Source of the DNA: DATHWB01 sp040880725 | GTDB lineage: Bacteria; Actinomycetota; Acidimicrobiia; Spongiisociales; ZC4RG35 | Assembly (NCBI GenBank): GCA_040880725.1 | Contig: JBBDHV010000031.1 | Span: 45,040-109,039, forward strand | Reading direction: 5' to 3' | Length of the DNA: 64,000 bases | Shown here: positions 54,231-62,758 of the stretch, piece after piece | How the letters are laid out: every line of letters starts with the position of its first letter | How positions within the stretch are numbered: position 1 is the stretch's first letter | Position numbers and translations under genes: made by a program | The notes under the pieces: generated by a model | Databases searched by the model: none | The model's input: only the letters and a program-made list of their open reading frames with translations | Told to the model about the DNA's origin: nothing

Positions 54231-54742
54231 TGCACCGTGTCACCTCGATGGTGTGGCTGACCGCAGTGTGGGTCATGCTCTGGGAATCGTTGTCCTGGGC
54301 GAACGTGCTCGGAGGTTTGGCAGTTGCGGCGCTGGTGATGGTGAGCGTGCCGTCGCACAAGGCTGAGACACCGGTGGGATTCCGGCCCGTCGCGGCAGTC
54401 CGCCTCCTCGGGTATTTCCTGTGGAAGCTGACGGAGGCATCGGCGCGTCTGACCTGGGAGATCTTCACGCCACGGAACAAGATCAACGCCGCCGTCGTGT
54501 GCGTACCGCTCCGCAGCCGCGTGCCCGGCATCGTGACCGCCGTGGCGAACATGGTGTCGCTGACTCCCGGTTCGGTGACGATCGAGGTCGACACCGATGA
54601 CATGACCCTCTACATCCATGTGCTCCACCTGACGACCCTCGAACAGGAACGCGAGTCCGTGCGGTACCTCGAATCGCTCACTCTGGCGGCGTTCCCACCT
54701 TCCGAACCGGACACCCTCGTGCCGAAAGGGGGCTCGACATGA
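54227..54742 (+). CDS. mrpE: Mrp antiporter subunit E
   Basis: 171 residues. Two N-terminal transmembrane helices (VWLTAVWVMLWESLSWANVLGG and LLGYFLWKLTEASA) precede a cytosolic domain with SLTPGSVTIEVDTDDMTLYIHVLHL, the signature of MnhE. Start GTG and stop both overlap their neighbours by four bases. Confidence 0.93.
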
Positions 54743-54999
54743 CGGTGCTCTCGACTCTGGCCCTGGTGTTCCTGACGGTGGCAGGCGTCCTCTGCATGGT
54801 GCGGATGCTGCGGATGGGTTCGCTCGCCGACCGCATCGTTGCGCTCGACTCGTTGCTGCTGGTGGTGGCGAGTGGTCTGGCCGTACAGGCGGCGAGGACC
54901 GGCGACGGGATCTACCTGAACGTGATGGTGGTGGTGGCGCTCCTCGGGTTCGTCGGGACTGCGCTCGTGGCACTGTTCATCGAGCGGAGGGGCGCCTGA
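54739..54999 (+). CDS. mrpF: Mrp antiporter subunit F
   Basis: 86 residues with three transmembrane helices; RMLRMGSLADRIVALDSLLLVVASG is the conserved MrpF segment. The ATG overlaps mrpE, and the stop overlaps mrpG as TGATG. Confidence 0.93.
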   Translation: MTVLSTLALVFLTVAGVLCMVRMLRMGSLADRIVALDSLLLVVASGLAVQAARTGDGIYLNVMVVVALLGFVGTALVALFIERRGA

Positions 55000-55325
55000 T
55001 GACAGTGATCGCATGGCTGCTCATCGTCTCCGGCGCGTTCCTGGCGTTGGTGGCGGCGATCGGGCTGCAGCGTTTCGACGATGTCCTCGCCCGAATGCAT
55101 GCTGCGACCAAGCCCGCCACCCTCGGGCTGCTGCTCATCGTGATCGGGGCATCGTTCGTCTTGGGAGAGCCAGGTTCCATCCTCAAGCTCGTCCTCGTGA
55201 TCCTGTTGCAGATGGTGACGGCACCGGTGGGTGCGCACCTGGTGGGAAGAGCCGCGATTCGATCCGGGCAGGCGAGTCACGACACCTTCTTCGACGAGGG
55301 CGCCGAGGATCTGCAGTCCGGCTGA
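54999..55325 (+). CDS. mrpG: Mrp antiporter subunit G
   Basis: 108 residues, three transmembrane helices. The motif RFDDVLARMHAATKPATLGLLLIVIG is diagnostic of MrpG. It closes the A-to-G operon; no clear terminator follows before the acyl-CoA dehydrogenase promoter. Confidence 0.94.
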   Translation: MTVIAWLLIVSGAFLALVAAIGLQRFDDVLARMHAATKPATLGLLLIVIGASFVLGEPGSILKLVLVILLQMVTAPVGAHLVGRAAIRSGQASHDTFFDEGAEDLQSG

Positions 55326-55359
55326 GGATGCGGCCGTCTCGTCGCAAGCCGGTCACTGG

Positions 55360-55365
55360 CATACT
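55360..55365 (+). promoter_or_regulatory. Probable leaderless -10 box
   Basis: CATACT lies six bases before the acyl-CoA dehydrogenase ATG at 55372; no ribosome-binding site is present. Confidence 0.45.
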
Positions 55366-55371
55366 TGACCC

Positions 55372-56553
55372 ATGTCCGACATCTCGATGATCCGACCCGA
55401 CCCCCAGGACTTCCTCGACACCGACTCGCTCCTCACCGATGAGGAGAAGCTGCTCCGGAACACCGTGCGGCAGTTCGTGGCAGATCGGATCCTGGGAGAG
55501 GTGGCCGACTGGTGGGACCAGGGCATCTTCCCCCGGGAGGTCGCCAAGGAGATGGCGTCGCTCGGCCTCTTCGGGATGCACCTCGAAGGCTACGGATGTG
55601 CGGGCACCTCGAACGTGGCGTACGGGTTGGCCTGCACCGAACTCGAGTACGGGGACTCCGGCGTCCGGTCGTTCATGTCCGTCCAGGGCTCGCTGTCGAT
55701 GTTCCCGATATGGAAGTTCGGGAGCGAAGAGCAGAAGGAAACATGGCTTCCACAGATGGCGGCCGGCGACGTGATCGGCTGCTTCGGGCTCACCGAAGCT
55801 GACTCGGGGTCGGACCCGAGTTCGATGCGTACCCATGCCCGCCGTGACGGAGCGGACTGGATCCTGAACGGATCGAAGATGTGGATCACGAACGGCACCA
55901 TCGCCGACATCGCAGTCGTCTGGGCCCGGACCGAGGAGGGGTTGCGGGGGTTCATCGTGCCCACGGACGCCCCCGGCTTCGAGGCGCACGCCATCAAGAA
56001 GAAGGCCAGTCTGCGAGCGTCGGTGACCGCAGAACTGGCGTTCAACGACGTCCGGTTGCCGGACGGGTACATGCTTCCCGAGGTGGCGTCGCTGCGCGGC
56101 CCGCTGTCGTGCCTGAACGAGGCGCGTTTCGGCATCCTGTTTGGCGCGGTAGGGGCGTCACGGGCCGTCTACGACGCCGCGTTGGCCTATGCACTCGATC
56201 GCGAGCAGTTCGACCAGCCGATCGCGAGCTTCCAGCTCACCCAGCAGAAACTGGTCGAAATCATGGTGTCGACCAACCGGGCCATGCTGGTGGCGATGCA
56301 TCTGGGCCGTCGCAAGGACGAAGGAACCCTCACCCCCGAACAGATCAGCTTCGGCAAGATGGACAACGTCCGCAATGCCCTCGACAACGCACGCCTCGCC
56401 CGTTCCATCCTCGGCGGGAACGGGATCACCCTCGAGTACCCGGTGTTCCGGCACATGGCCAACCTCGAGACTGTCTACACCTACGAGGGCACCAACGAGA
56501 TCCACACCCTCATCATGGGCAACGCCATCACCGGCATCCAGGCCTTCAGCTGA
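55372..56553 (+). CDS. Acyl-CoA dehydrogenase, glutaryl-CoA dehydrogenase-like
   Basis: 393 residues with the acyl-CoA dehydrogenase fold: the FAD region GCFGLTEADSGSDPSSMRT, WILNGSKMWITNG, AFNDVRLPDG and the C-terminal LARSILGGNGITLEYPVFRHMANLETVYTYEGTNEIHTLIMG. The Glu in YEGTNEIH occupies the catalytic base position used by glutaryl-CoA dehydrogenase, and overall likeness is to that group, which oxidises and decarboxylates glutaryl-CoA to crotonyl-CoA. Short-chain acyl-CoA is the alternative. Glutaryl-CoA would lie downstream of lysine breakdown, in line with the ALDH7-like gene elsewhere in the window. Confidence 0.87.
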   Translation: MSDISMIRPDPQDFLDTDSLLTDEEKLLRNTVRQFVADRILGEVADWWDQGIFPREVAKEMASLGLFGMHLEGYGCAGTSNVAYGLACTELEYGDSGVRSFMSVQGSLSMFPIWKFGSEEQKETWLPQMAAGDVIGCFGLTEADSGSDPSSMRTHARRDGADWILNGSKMWITNGTIADIAVVWARTEEGLRGFIVPTDAPGFEAHAIKKKASLRASVTAELAFNDVRLPDGYMLPEVASLRGPLSCLNEARFGILFGAVGASRAVYDAALAYALDREQFDQPIASFQLTQQKLVEIMVSTNRAMLVAMHLGRRKDEGTLTPEQISFGKMDNVRNALDNARLARSILGGNGITLEYPVFRHMANLETVYTYEGTNEIHTLIMGNAITGIQAFS

Positions 56554-56559
56554 AGCCGC

Positions 56560-57750
56560 TCAACTGCGCACGGCTGTGACCCACTGCACGAGCCCCGGGT
56601 AGGCCACCTCGTAGCTCTGCCTCTCGGCGGGAATGAAGAAGTTGATCGTGCTGGACGGGCGCAGCGACTCGATCGTGACCGCATAGAGGATCCCGTTCGT
56701 GGTGAACCCGATGTCGGTGACCTCCTCGCCAACGAAGCCGTACACCGGCGCCGTCTGGATGAGCGGGTCTTGCCAGTATTCGAGTCGTTGCTCGTTCCCG
56801 AAGCCGCAGCGCACCGCGGCCTGATTGCCGGTCGGTCCCCACACCACTCGGTGACAGTCGGTGTCCCATGGAGCGACAGCGACCGCTTGCAGGTTGTGAT
56901 CGAGGATTACCCCGGTCCCATCGAGATCGGTGGCGAAGATCAGGTCGCGTCCGACCGCCAGCGGACCGCTGGCGATCTCCCTGCTCGTCAGGATCTCGCC
57001 GGCGCCGTCCCGAAGTTCGAGTTCGCCAGATCCTGGGCCATACCGAGTCATGAGAAATCCGGCGTCGGTCCACCCGACGAGATTCGCCGTGTCGTCGACC
57101 GCGACGATTGGCCGCCGGGTGGCGGTCTGGCCGGCGACGAACTGGGTGGTGTACAGGAAGCGTCCCTCCGGGGTGGTTTCGAGCCAGGCAACCTGGCCGG
57201 GAAAGCGGGTGTGCCAGACCGGCCCGGAGGCGAGGGACGACGTCACCGGTTCCATGTGGGCGGTGTTGCCCACCCAGAGCGTCGCCCCCGTCACCCACCG
57301 GTTCCTTATGTTGGACGCCAGCCACGTTGCAGAGGCATCGGAGATGAAGACTCCCCACGGGAGGGTTTCGACGGTGGGTGCCCGGTCGGAAGGCTCCCAC
57401 TTCGTGACCACCTGCATGCCGTTGCGATTCACCGCACCTGCGACGAGCACGTCGAGCATTCCCGGAACCATCGTCGCCAGTCGGGACGGAACCACTTCGG
57501 TCGTCGTGGTCGTCGTGGTCGTCGTGGTCGTCGTGGGAGCAGCTGTCGTTGGGCTCGAAGCGGGTTCGCCGACTGTCGTGCCGGCGGTCGGGATCTCCCC
57601 CGGGGGGCCGTTCCCCGTGAAGAGCGACCCGAGTGCAAGGCCCGTCGCCACCCCGAGGACGGCCAGCAGCAGCCCGCGCGACCGTCCGTCGCCGGGTGGC
57701 GGGGGTTGGATTGGCTCAGAACCGCCGACTGTGACCATGGTGGATGGCAT
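56560..57750 (-). CDS. Membrane-anchored protein with poly-Thr linker and beta-rich outer domain
   Basis: 396 residues. One transmembrane helix (LLLAVLGVATGLALGSLF, about 27-44) is followed by a Thr-rich linker (about 65-84, with an uninterrupted run of 12 Thr) and an extracellular domain of about 310 residues. The latter contains repeated short beta segments (PGQVAWLETTPEGRFLYTT, LVGWTDAGFLMTRYG, LIFATDLDGTGVIL, HRVVWGPTGNQAAVR), suggestive of a beta-propeller. The linker DNA contains four perfect copies of a 9-base unit. GAAGGGA lies before the ATG. Function unknown. Confidence 0.7.
   Translation of the reverse strand: MPSTMVTVGGSEPIQPPPPGDGRSRGLLLAVLGVATGLALGSLFTGNGPPGEIPTAGTTVGEPASSPTTAAPTTTTTTTTTTTTEVVPSRLATMVPGMLDVLVAGAVNRNGMQVVTKWEPSDRAPTVETLPWGVFISDASATWLASNIRNRWVTGATLWVGNTAHMEPVTSSLASGPVWHTRFPGQVAWLETTPEGRFLYTTQFVAGQTATRRPIVAVDDTANLVGWTDAGFLMTRYGPGSGELELRDGAGEILTSREIASGPLAVGRDLIFATDLDGTGVILDHNLQAVAVAPWDTDCHRVVWGPTGNQAAVRCGFGNEQRLEYWQDPLIQTAPVYGFVGEEVTDIGFTTNGILYAVTIESLRPSSTINFFIPAERQSYEVAYPGLVQWVTAVRS
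57501..57536. repeat. 9-bp microsatellite in poly-Thr linker
   Basis: Four perfect tandem copies of TCGTCGTGG (plus strand) encode part of the Thr run. The unit is a multiple of three, so slippage would change linker length without shifting the frame. Confidence 0.8.
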
Positions 57751-57798
57751 TGTCCCTTCAATGCGTTTTCGTTGCGAAGCCTGTCACAACCGACGCGG

Positions 57799-57804
57799 TA
57801 GCGT
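57799..57804 (+). promoter_or_regulatory. Probable leaderless -10 box for ABC transporter
   Basis: TAGCGT lies eight bases before the ATG at 57813; no ribosome-binding site is present. Confidence 0.45.
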
Positions 57805-57812
57805 CTCCCGGT

Positions 57813-58580
57813 ATGTCTGTTTCAGCCGTGTCGTTTCGAGGACTCAGCAAGCGTTTCGGGTCGACTGTCGCCGTCGACGAGATCGACCTCGACATCCCGG
57901 CCGGGTCCTTCTTCGGGATCGTCGGTCCGAACGGCGCCGGCAAGACGACGCTGCTGCGGATGGCCACCGGTCTTCTTCGACCGGATGAAGGGTCGGTCGA
58001 GGTCGCGGGTTTCGACGTGTGGACCGACCCCGCCACCGCCAAGTCTCGCTTCGGGGTGGTCCCCGACAGCCCCCGCATGTTCGAAAGGCTCACGGGGTCC
58101 GAACTGATCGAGTTCACCGGCCGCCTGCGGGCGATGGATCCCGCGGTGGTCACCGCCCGGCAGGGCTCGTTGCTCCGCCTGCTCGATCTCGAAGAGGCTG
58201 CGGACGTGGTCGTAGCCGACTACAGCCTGGGGATGAGGAAGAAGGCGGCGATCGCCTGCGCGCTGCTGCACAACCCTGCGGTGCTGTTCCTGGACGAGCC
58301 GTTCGCCGGGATCGACCCGGTCGCTCGTCAGACCCTGGAACAGATCCTCTCCCGCCACATCGCTGCCGGCGGCACCGTCGTGTTCTCGGATCACGCCATG
58401 GACGTCGTCGAGCGGCTGTGCGACCGGATCCTCGTCATCGATCACGGCAAGCTCGTCACATCCGGACCGACCGACGAGCTGACGAGGGGACGCCGCCTGC
58501 AGGACGTCTTCGTGGACCTGGTCGGCGCCCACATCACCGACGAAGGAGATCTCGAGTGGCTTGGGTCTTCGTCCGGCTGA
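57813..58580 (+). CDS. ABC transporter ATP-binding protein
   Basis: 255 residues. Walker A is VGPNGAGKTTLLR (about 36-48), the signature is DYSLGMRKKAAIACAL (replacing LSGGQ), Walker B is AVLFLDEPFAGIDP, and the H-loop is VFSDHAMDVVERL. The sequence resembles DrrA/CcmA-type exporter ATPases. It shares 25 bases with the following permease gene, and the two should form a transporter. Substrate unknown. Confidence 0.93.
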   Translation: MSVSAVSFRGLSKRFGSTVAVDEIDLDIPAGSFFGIVGPNGAGKTTLLRMATGLLRPDEGSVEVAGFDVWTDPATAKSRFGVVPDSPRMFERLTGSELIEFTGRLRAMDPAVVTARQGSLLRLLDLEEAADVVVADYSLGMRKKAAIACALLHNPAVLFLDEPFAGIDPVARQTLEQILSRHIAAGGTVVFSDHAMDVVERLCDRILVIDHGKLVTSGPTDELTRGRRLQDVFVDLVGAHITDEGDLEWLGSSSG

Positions 58581-60139
58581 AGCTCCGCATGCTGAGGAAT
58601 CGCCTGTCGACGGGCGGTTTCCTCTCCGGCGTGGGCTTTGTCGTGATCTGGCTGGCGGCGCTCGCCGGGGGCCTCGGCGGCGGGCTGATCCTGGGAGTGA
58701 TCTCCCGCGCCTCGGATGTTCTGATCGGCCCGTTCACGGTGCTGGCGTTCGCGCTGGTCGGACTGGCGTGGCTCGTGGTCCCCGTGGTCATCGCTTCGCT
58801 CGACGACTCTCTGGAACCGCGAACCTTCGAACTCCTGCCGTTCACCCCTGCGGAACTGTCCCGGGGACTCCTCGCGGCGGCGCTCGTCAGTCCGGGCACC
58901 CTGGCCACCGTGCTCGGGCTCGGGTACGGGTCGGTGCTGGCATTTGGAACAGTGGCGACCGCGGTGCCAGTGCTCATCGTGGCGACGGCCGGGGTTCTCC
59001 TTTGTGTGGTGGGCGCCCGCTGGGCGACGACGAGGCTCTCCGACCTGCTCCGGCAGCGCCGTGGCCAGGAGGTTGCCCTCCTCGTCGTGGTGGGACTGAG
59101 CACGCTTCCGGCCCTCGCCTCGGTGACGCTGGCGGAATCCGCCGAAGACGGAGCAGACATCAGCGGAGCGTTGGAGGCGTTGGCGGGCATCGTGCAGTGG
59201 ACCCCGTGGGGGGCGCTCGGTCGGTCCGTGGTGGCGATCGGCGCCGGCGACTGGCTCGTTGCCGGGGGAGCGTTCATCTACGGAGCGGCCGCACTGGCGG
59301 GTGCATTGGTCCTCCTGGGTCGGTCGATGCGTCGGCTCACGACTCTCGCCCCGAGCGATAGCGTCGCCCGTGGCCGCACCGGGTCCCAGCTGCTCCCCAA
59401 GCGGCTCCCGCTCCCCGCCTCGCCGGTGGGCGCGGTCGCGGCGAAGGAACTCATCGCTTTGCGTCGGGACGTGCGGATGCGTAGCCAGATTCTCGGCGGT
59501 GTCGTCGCCATCGCAGTACTCGGGTTCATCGGCGGGTCCGTGGTGATCGAGACTGCCTTTGCGCCGTTCCTGTCGGTTCTGGCGGTCTTCATCATCGTGA
59601 CGTCGGTCACGCCCAATCAGCTCGGGTACGACGGAGGATCGTTCTGGGCCTACTTGACGATGGCACCGGATCTCGGTGCCGTGATCCGAGGCAAGAACCT
59701 GGGTTGGGCGATCGTCAGTGTTCCGCTCGCGGTGGTGATCGCGGTCGGCGCCGCGGTGGCATCCGGGCGGTGGGTGTACGTGCCGGCGGCACTGTTCGGT
59801 TGTACCGCGGTTGCGCTCATCTGGCTGGGAGTCGGCAACATCACCTCGATCTACGGGGCGTTCCGCCTGCCTGAGACGAACCTCTTCGGGAGCCGCAACA
59901 TCTCGGGGGGAGCGTTCATCGCCACGATGCTGGGCATCATGGCGTCCGGCTTGCTCACCGTCCCTCCGCTGCTGTTGGTGGGAGTCCCGGCGTTCCTGTC
60001 ATCCCCCCTGTGGGCGACGGTGGCGGCCGCGGTGGCCGTCGGATACGCCGTGCTCGTCTACCGAGTGGCCACCCGCCGAGCCGGCCTCCTCGCCCACGAA
60101 CGCCGATTCACCCTGCTGGAGACACTGGACGCCGACTGA
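58556..60139 (+). CDS. ABC transporter permease
   Basis: 527 residues with about 12 hydrophobic segments, starting at a GTG with AAGGAG eight bases upstream. An N-terminal amphipathic region (FVRLKLRMLRNRL) is followed by two sets of helices separated by a cytosolic stretch (GRTGSQLLPKRLPLPASPVGAVAAKELIALRRDVRMR), so it looks like two fused ABC-2-type halves. The motif KELIALRRDVRMRSQ resembles the coupling region of ABC-2 exporters. It is translated from within the end of the ATPase gene. Confidence 0.88.
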   Translation: MAWVFVRLKLRMLRNRLSTGGFLSGVGFVVIWLAALAGGLGGGLILGVISRASDVLIGPFTVLAFALVGLAWLVVPVVIASLDDSLEPRTFELLPFTPAELSRGLLAAALVSPGTLATVLGLGYGSVLAFGTVATAVPVLIVATAGVLLCVVGARWATTRLSDLLRQRRGQEVALLVVVGLSTLPALASVTLAESAEDGADISGALEALAGIVQWTPWGALGRSVVAIGAGDWLVAGGAFIYGAAALAGALVLLGRSMRRLTTLAPSDSVARGRTGSQLLPKRLPLPASPVGAVAAKELIALRRDVRMRSQILGGVVAIAVLGFIGGSVVIETAFAPFLSVLAVFIIVTSVTPNQLGYDGGSFWAYLTMAPDLGAVIRGKNLGWAIVSVPLAVVIAVGAAVASGRWVYVPAALFGCTAVALIWLGVGNITSIYGAFRLPETNLFGSRNISGGAFIATMLGIMASGLLTVPPLLLVGVPAFLSSPLWATVAAAVAVGYAVLVYRVATRRAGLLAHERRFTLLETLDAD

Positions 60140-60572
60140 GGGGCCGTCCGGCGGGCTCTTGGGCCCCGCCTGTCACAGATCCACCCCGCAGTCAGGCGGC
60201 ATTGCGGGTGGCACGGCATCTGGTCGGAGTGCGCTCGCAAGCTGGCGCACATTGAGGGGGATGACCCCGAACGCCGATCCGAACTCGCGGGCGGAGAGAT
60301 GGTCGCGAAGATACGCCGCAGTCGCCGCAGGCACCCGGCGAAGGCGAGGCCGAAGGCCACAGTCGCCGGCCACGGCCACACGCCTGATCCGATCAGGAGT
60401 ATCAGCGACGTGGAGGCCATGGACGAGCAGACACGATTGCTCGCGCTCACCGGCCGCAGGGCATGACGGCTTCTACCCCTGTTCAGCGAAGCCGGGTCGA
60501 TCCGACCGACATCGTTCGTTCTCCCCGTGCATTGACGGAGTGCGTAGCCTTGCTGCAGCGAAGGAGGGTTCT
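60140..60572. other. Intergenic region without a convincing gene
   Basis: The 433 bases after the ABC permease hold no recognisable gene. In the permease frame the sequence stays open to a TGA at 60464-60466, but the only start is an internal ATG giving about 55 Arg/Lys-rich codons with no family likeness. AAGGAGGG near 60561 belongs to the next gene. Confidence 0.5.
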
Positions 60573-60989
60573 GTGTTGCTCGATGCGTTCGGAGACTTGA
60601 ACTGGCCGGCGGTCCTGGTGGCAGGGCTCGCCTATTTCGGGATCGGGGCGCTCTGGTACACCGACGCGCTCATGGGCCGTCAGTATCGCTCGGCGCTTGG
60701 ACTCGACCCCGACGTCAAAGGAACGCCAGACATGACACCCCTGGCGATCAACTTCGTCGGATGGCTGGTGTCGGCGGTGGTGCTCGGTCTCATCTCGGTG
60801 GCGGTGGGTGCGGACAGCTTTGCGGACGGACTGGTGCTCGGACTGGTCGTCGCGGTGGGTTTGGTCGTCACCCAGATGCTCGTGACCACGGGATACGAGG
60901 GCCGGGGAAATGCCCTCTTCAAGGTCAACGCCCCTTACGTCATCATCGGTTACGCGGTGATGGGCGTGATCCTGGCGGTCTGGCGATAG
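60573..60989 (+). CDS. DUF1761 family membrane protein
   Basis: 138 residues with four transmembrane helices. The N-terminal NWPAVLVAGLAYFGIGALWYTDALMG and the following LGLDPDVKG match DUF1761, a family of small membrane proteins without assigned activity. The GTG has AAGGAGGG six bases upstream. It converges with the SDR gene. Confidence 0.82.
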   Translation: MLLDAFGDLNWPAVLVAGLAYFGIGALWYTDALMGRQYRSALGLDPDVKGTPDMTPLAINFVGWLVSAVVLGLISVAVGADSFADGLVLGLVVAVGLVVTQMLVTTGYEGRGNALFKVNAPYVIIGYAVMGVILAVWR

Positions 60990-61002
60990 CCGGGGTCCGG
61001 CT

Positions 61003-61692
61003 TCAGACCATCATCCGGCCGCCGTTCACATCGAGGGTCACCCCGTTGACGTAGGAACCGTCGTCGCCGGCGAGGAACGACACCACTGATGCCACCTCGG
61101 ACGGCTCGGCGCGTCTCCGCAGAGGGATCTGTGCGATCGATTCCGGCGATGGCACCGGTGCCGCCATCGCCGTGGAGATCCCTCCCGGGGCGATGGCGTT
61201 GACCGTGATGCCGTGTTCGCCGTTGTACTGGGCGAGATATCGGGTCAGCGACAACAGCGCCGACTTGGATGCCGCGTACATCGAGGATGGGGGCATTCCG
61301 CCGTGCCGGGCGCCGATGCTGGAGATGTTGATGATGCGCCCCCACCCGGCCGCTCGCATGTGAGGCAGCACCGCCTGGGCCAGCAAAACCGGGGCGCGGA
61401 AGTTGACGGCCATCGTGAGATCGATGACCTCGGGAGTGACGTCGGCAAACTCGACCTGGGTGAGGATGGCGGCGTTGTTGACCAGCACATCGACCGGTCC
61501 GACACCTTCCAAGGCCCCGGCGATCGCGTCAGGATCGATCAGGTCGACTTCCAGTACCCGGTCGAGGTGCGGTCCGTCGTGCGGGAGACGGTCGAGACCC
61601 ACCACTCGCAGGCCATCGGCAGCCAGCCTGCGAGCTGTGGCATCCCCGATTCCCCGGGCAGATCCTGTGACGAGTGCGGTGCGTTGCGGCAT
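61003..61692 (-). CDS. Short-chain dehydrogenase/reductase
   Basis: 229 residues of the classical SDR family. The NAD(P) motif is TGSARGIG (about 9-16), then NNAAIL, the catalytic Ser in IINISSIGARHG, and YAASKSAL (YxxxK). Acidic L-D-R-L after the second strand (VVGLDRLPHD) suggests NAD preference. The C-terminal DGSYVNGVTLDVNGG is typical of FabG-like reductases. The substrate cannot be told. A TAGCGT box six bases before the ATG suggests its own leaderless transcript. Confidence 0.92.
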   Translation of the reverse strand: MPQRTALVTGSARGIGDATARRLAADGLRVVGLDRLPHDGPHLDRVLEVDLIDPDAIAGALEGVGPVDVLVNNAAILTQVEFADVTPEVIDLTMAVNFRAPVLLAQAVLPHMRAAGWGRIINISSIGARHGGMPPSSMYAASKSALLSLTRYLAQYNGEHGITVNAIAPGGISTAMAAPVPSPESIAQIPLRRRAEPSEVASVVSFLAGDDGSYVNGVTLDVNGGRMMV

Positions 61693-61698
61693 CGAGCC

Positions 61699-61704
61699 AC
61701 GCTA
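61699..61704 (-). promoter_or_regulatory. Probable leaderless -10 box for the SDR gene
   Basis: On the minus strand TAGCGT lies six bases before the ATG at 61692. Confidence 0.45.
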
Positions 61705-61735
61705 CCCGCCAGGTCCTGGCCGATGGTCGGGAAGC

Positions 61736-62233
61736 TCAGATGCCCTTCGAGAGGAACTCGGCGAGGGTGTCGAGTTGCTGCTTGTAGCCCCACTTCATGC
61801 CGAACGCCGCCATCTTCGCCTCCGAGCCAATGCTCGTGATGGAGATGTTCAGTTTGAGCACCGTCACACCACCTTCTTCGGTCAACGTGAGATCGTTGAC
61901 GTGGTGGATCGTCGTGGTCTCTTCCTTGCCTTCGGTCCAGGACCGGGCGTCGTAGGTCAACCGGGCGTTCTCCTCGATGTGTGAGATGGTCCCGGCGAGC
62001 GGCCACCGCGTGCCTGCGTACTTGCCCATTCCCTCGCCGGCTTCCATGACGACGCGGATCTGTCCGCCGACACGGGGATCGATCTCGCACTCGACGATCG
62101 TGGTGTTCTCAGGACCCCACCACTCCCGGAGTTGCTCGGCCTGCGTCCATGCCTGCCACACGGCTTCCACCGGCGCCTCGTAGGTGCGCTCGAAGTTGAG
62201 GTCCTTCTTCTTCTTGAACAGTTGGGTGATCAT
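61736..62233 (-). CDS. SRPBCC (AHSA1-like) domain protein
   Basis: 165 residues with the START-like ligand-binding fold: FERTYEAPVEAVWQAWTQAEQLREWWGP at the N-terminus and WGYKQQLDTLAEFL at the C-terminus. AHSA1/YndB-type members bind hydrophobic ligands and are often paired with an ArsR-family repressor, as here. It begins 25 bases after the arsR stop and is probably co-transcribed from the palindrome-controlled promoter. Confidence 0.9.
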   Translation of the reverse strand: MITQLFKKKKDLNFERTYEAPVEAVWQAWTQAEQLREWWGPENTTIVECEIDPRVGGQIRVVMEAGEGMGKYAGTRWPLAGTISHIEENARLTYDARSWTEGKEETTTIHHVNDLTLTEEGGVTVLKLNISITSIGSEAKMAAFGMKWGYKQQLDTLAEFLSKGI

Positions 62234-62258
62234 CGCGAGTCCTCGGTTTCTTTCGCTG

Positions 62259-62585
62259 TCATTCGGTTTCGGCGGCGCGCCTGACGGAGTCCAGGTACCG
62301 CTCCAGCGAATTCAACCGGGCGTCCCACAGCCGCTCGAACGAGTCCACCCAGTGAACGATCTGCTCGAACGGCTCTTCGTCGAGGCGATAGATCCGATGC
62401 CTCGCCACGGGCTCCACGACGACGATCCCGGCCTCGCCGAGTACTCGCAGGTGTTTCGAGACCTGCGGTTGCCGAATTTCGAGAACCTCCGCGAGTTCTC
62501 CGACCGAGGCCGGTCCATGTCGTAACGCCTCGACGATCCGCAACCGACTCGGTTCGCCGAGCGCTCGGAATGTCGATGCCTCCAT
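62259..62585 (-). CDS. ArsR-family transcriptional regulator
   Basis: 108 residues. The winged helix-turn-helix (about 1-75) shows FRALGEPSRLRIVEALRHG, SVGELAEVLEIRQPQVSKHLRVLGEAGIV and the wing VEPVARHRIYRL. No CxC metal-binding motif is present, so it is not an arsenic sensor; the C-terminal part (FERLWDARLNSLERYL) is typical of SRPBCC-linked ArsR repressors. I use the ATG at 62585; a start at 62621 would place the operator inside the gene. A TAGGTT box lies seven bases before the ATG and a perfect palindrome just upstream of it. Confidence 0.92.
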   Translation of the reverse strand: MEASTFRALGEPSRLRIVEALRHGPASVGELAEVLEIRQPQVSKHLRVLGEAGIVVVEPVARHRIYRLDEEPFEQIVHWVDSFERLWDARLNSLERYLDSVRRAAETE

Positions 62586-62592
62586 GTCAGCC

Positions 62593-62598
62593 AACCTA
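62593..62598 (-). promoter_or_regulatory. Probable leaderless -10 box for arsR
   Basis: On the minus strand TAGGTT lies seven bases before the arsR ATG and three bases from the palindrome. Confidence 0.45.
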
Positions 62599-62601
62599 TC
62601 A

Positions 62602-62635
62602 GTGCAATATATTCCTTGCAAGGAATATATTGCAC
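62602..62635. promoter_or_regulatory. 34-bp perfect palindrome, probable ArsR operator
   Basis: GTGCAATATATTCCTTG is followed directly by its reverse complement CAAGGAATATATTGCAC. It covers the region where the -35 element of the arsR promoter would lie. AT-rich dyads with ATAT cores are usual ArsR-family sites, so autoregulation is likely. Confidence 0.8.
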
Positions 62636-62758
62636 GTCAATCCTCCTGTTGAACTCCGCGGACCGTGTCCTTCAGGCGTTCTCCTCGACCTCCGCCCGGC
62701 AGATCCAGCGGTCTGACCTGAGGAGGTTGTTCGGCAGTCCGCGAGGAGTCCGCACCGC

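Noticed and set aside
60288..60466. A 55-codon frame downstream of the ABC permease.
   Set aside because: Basic, low-complexity, no ribosome-binding site and no homolog recognised.
62602..62621. Start codons inside the palindrome that would extend ArsR or create a plus-strand gene.
   Set aside because: They arise from the symmetric operator; the ATG at 62585 matches ArsR family N-termini.
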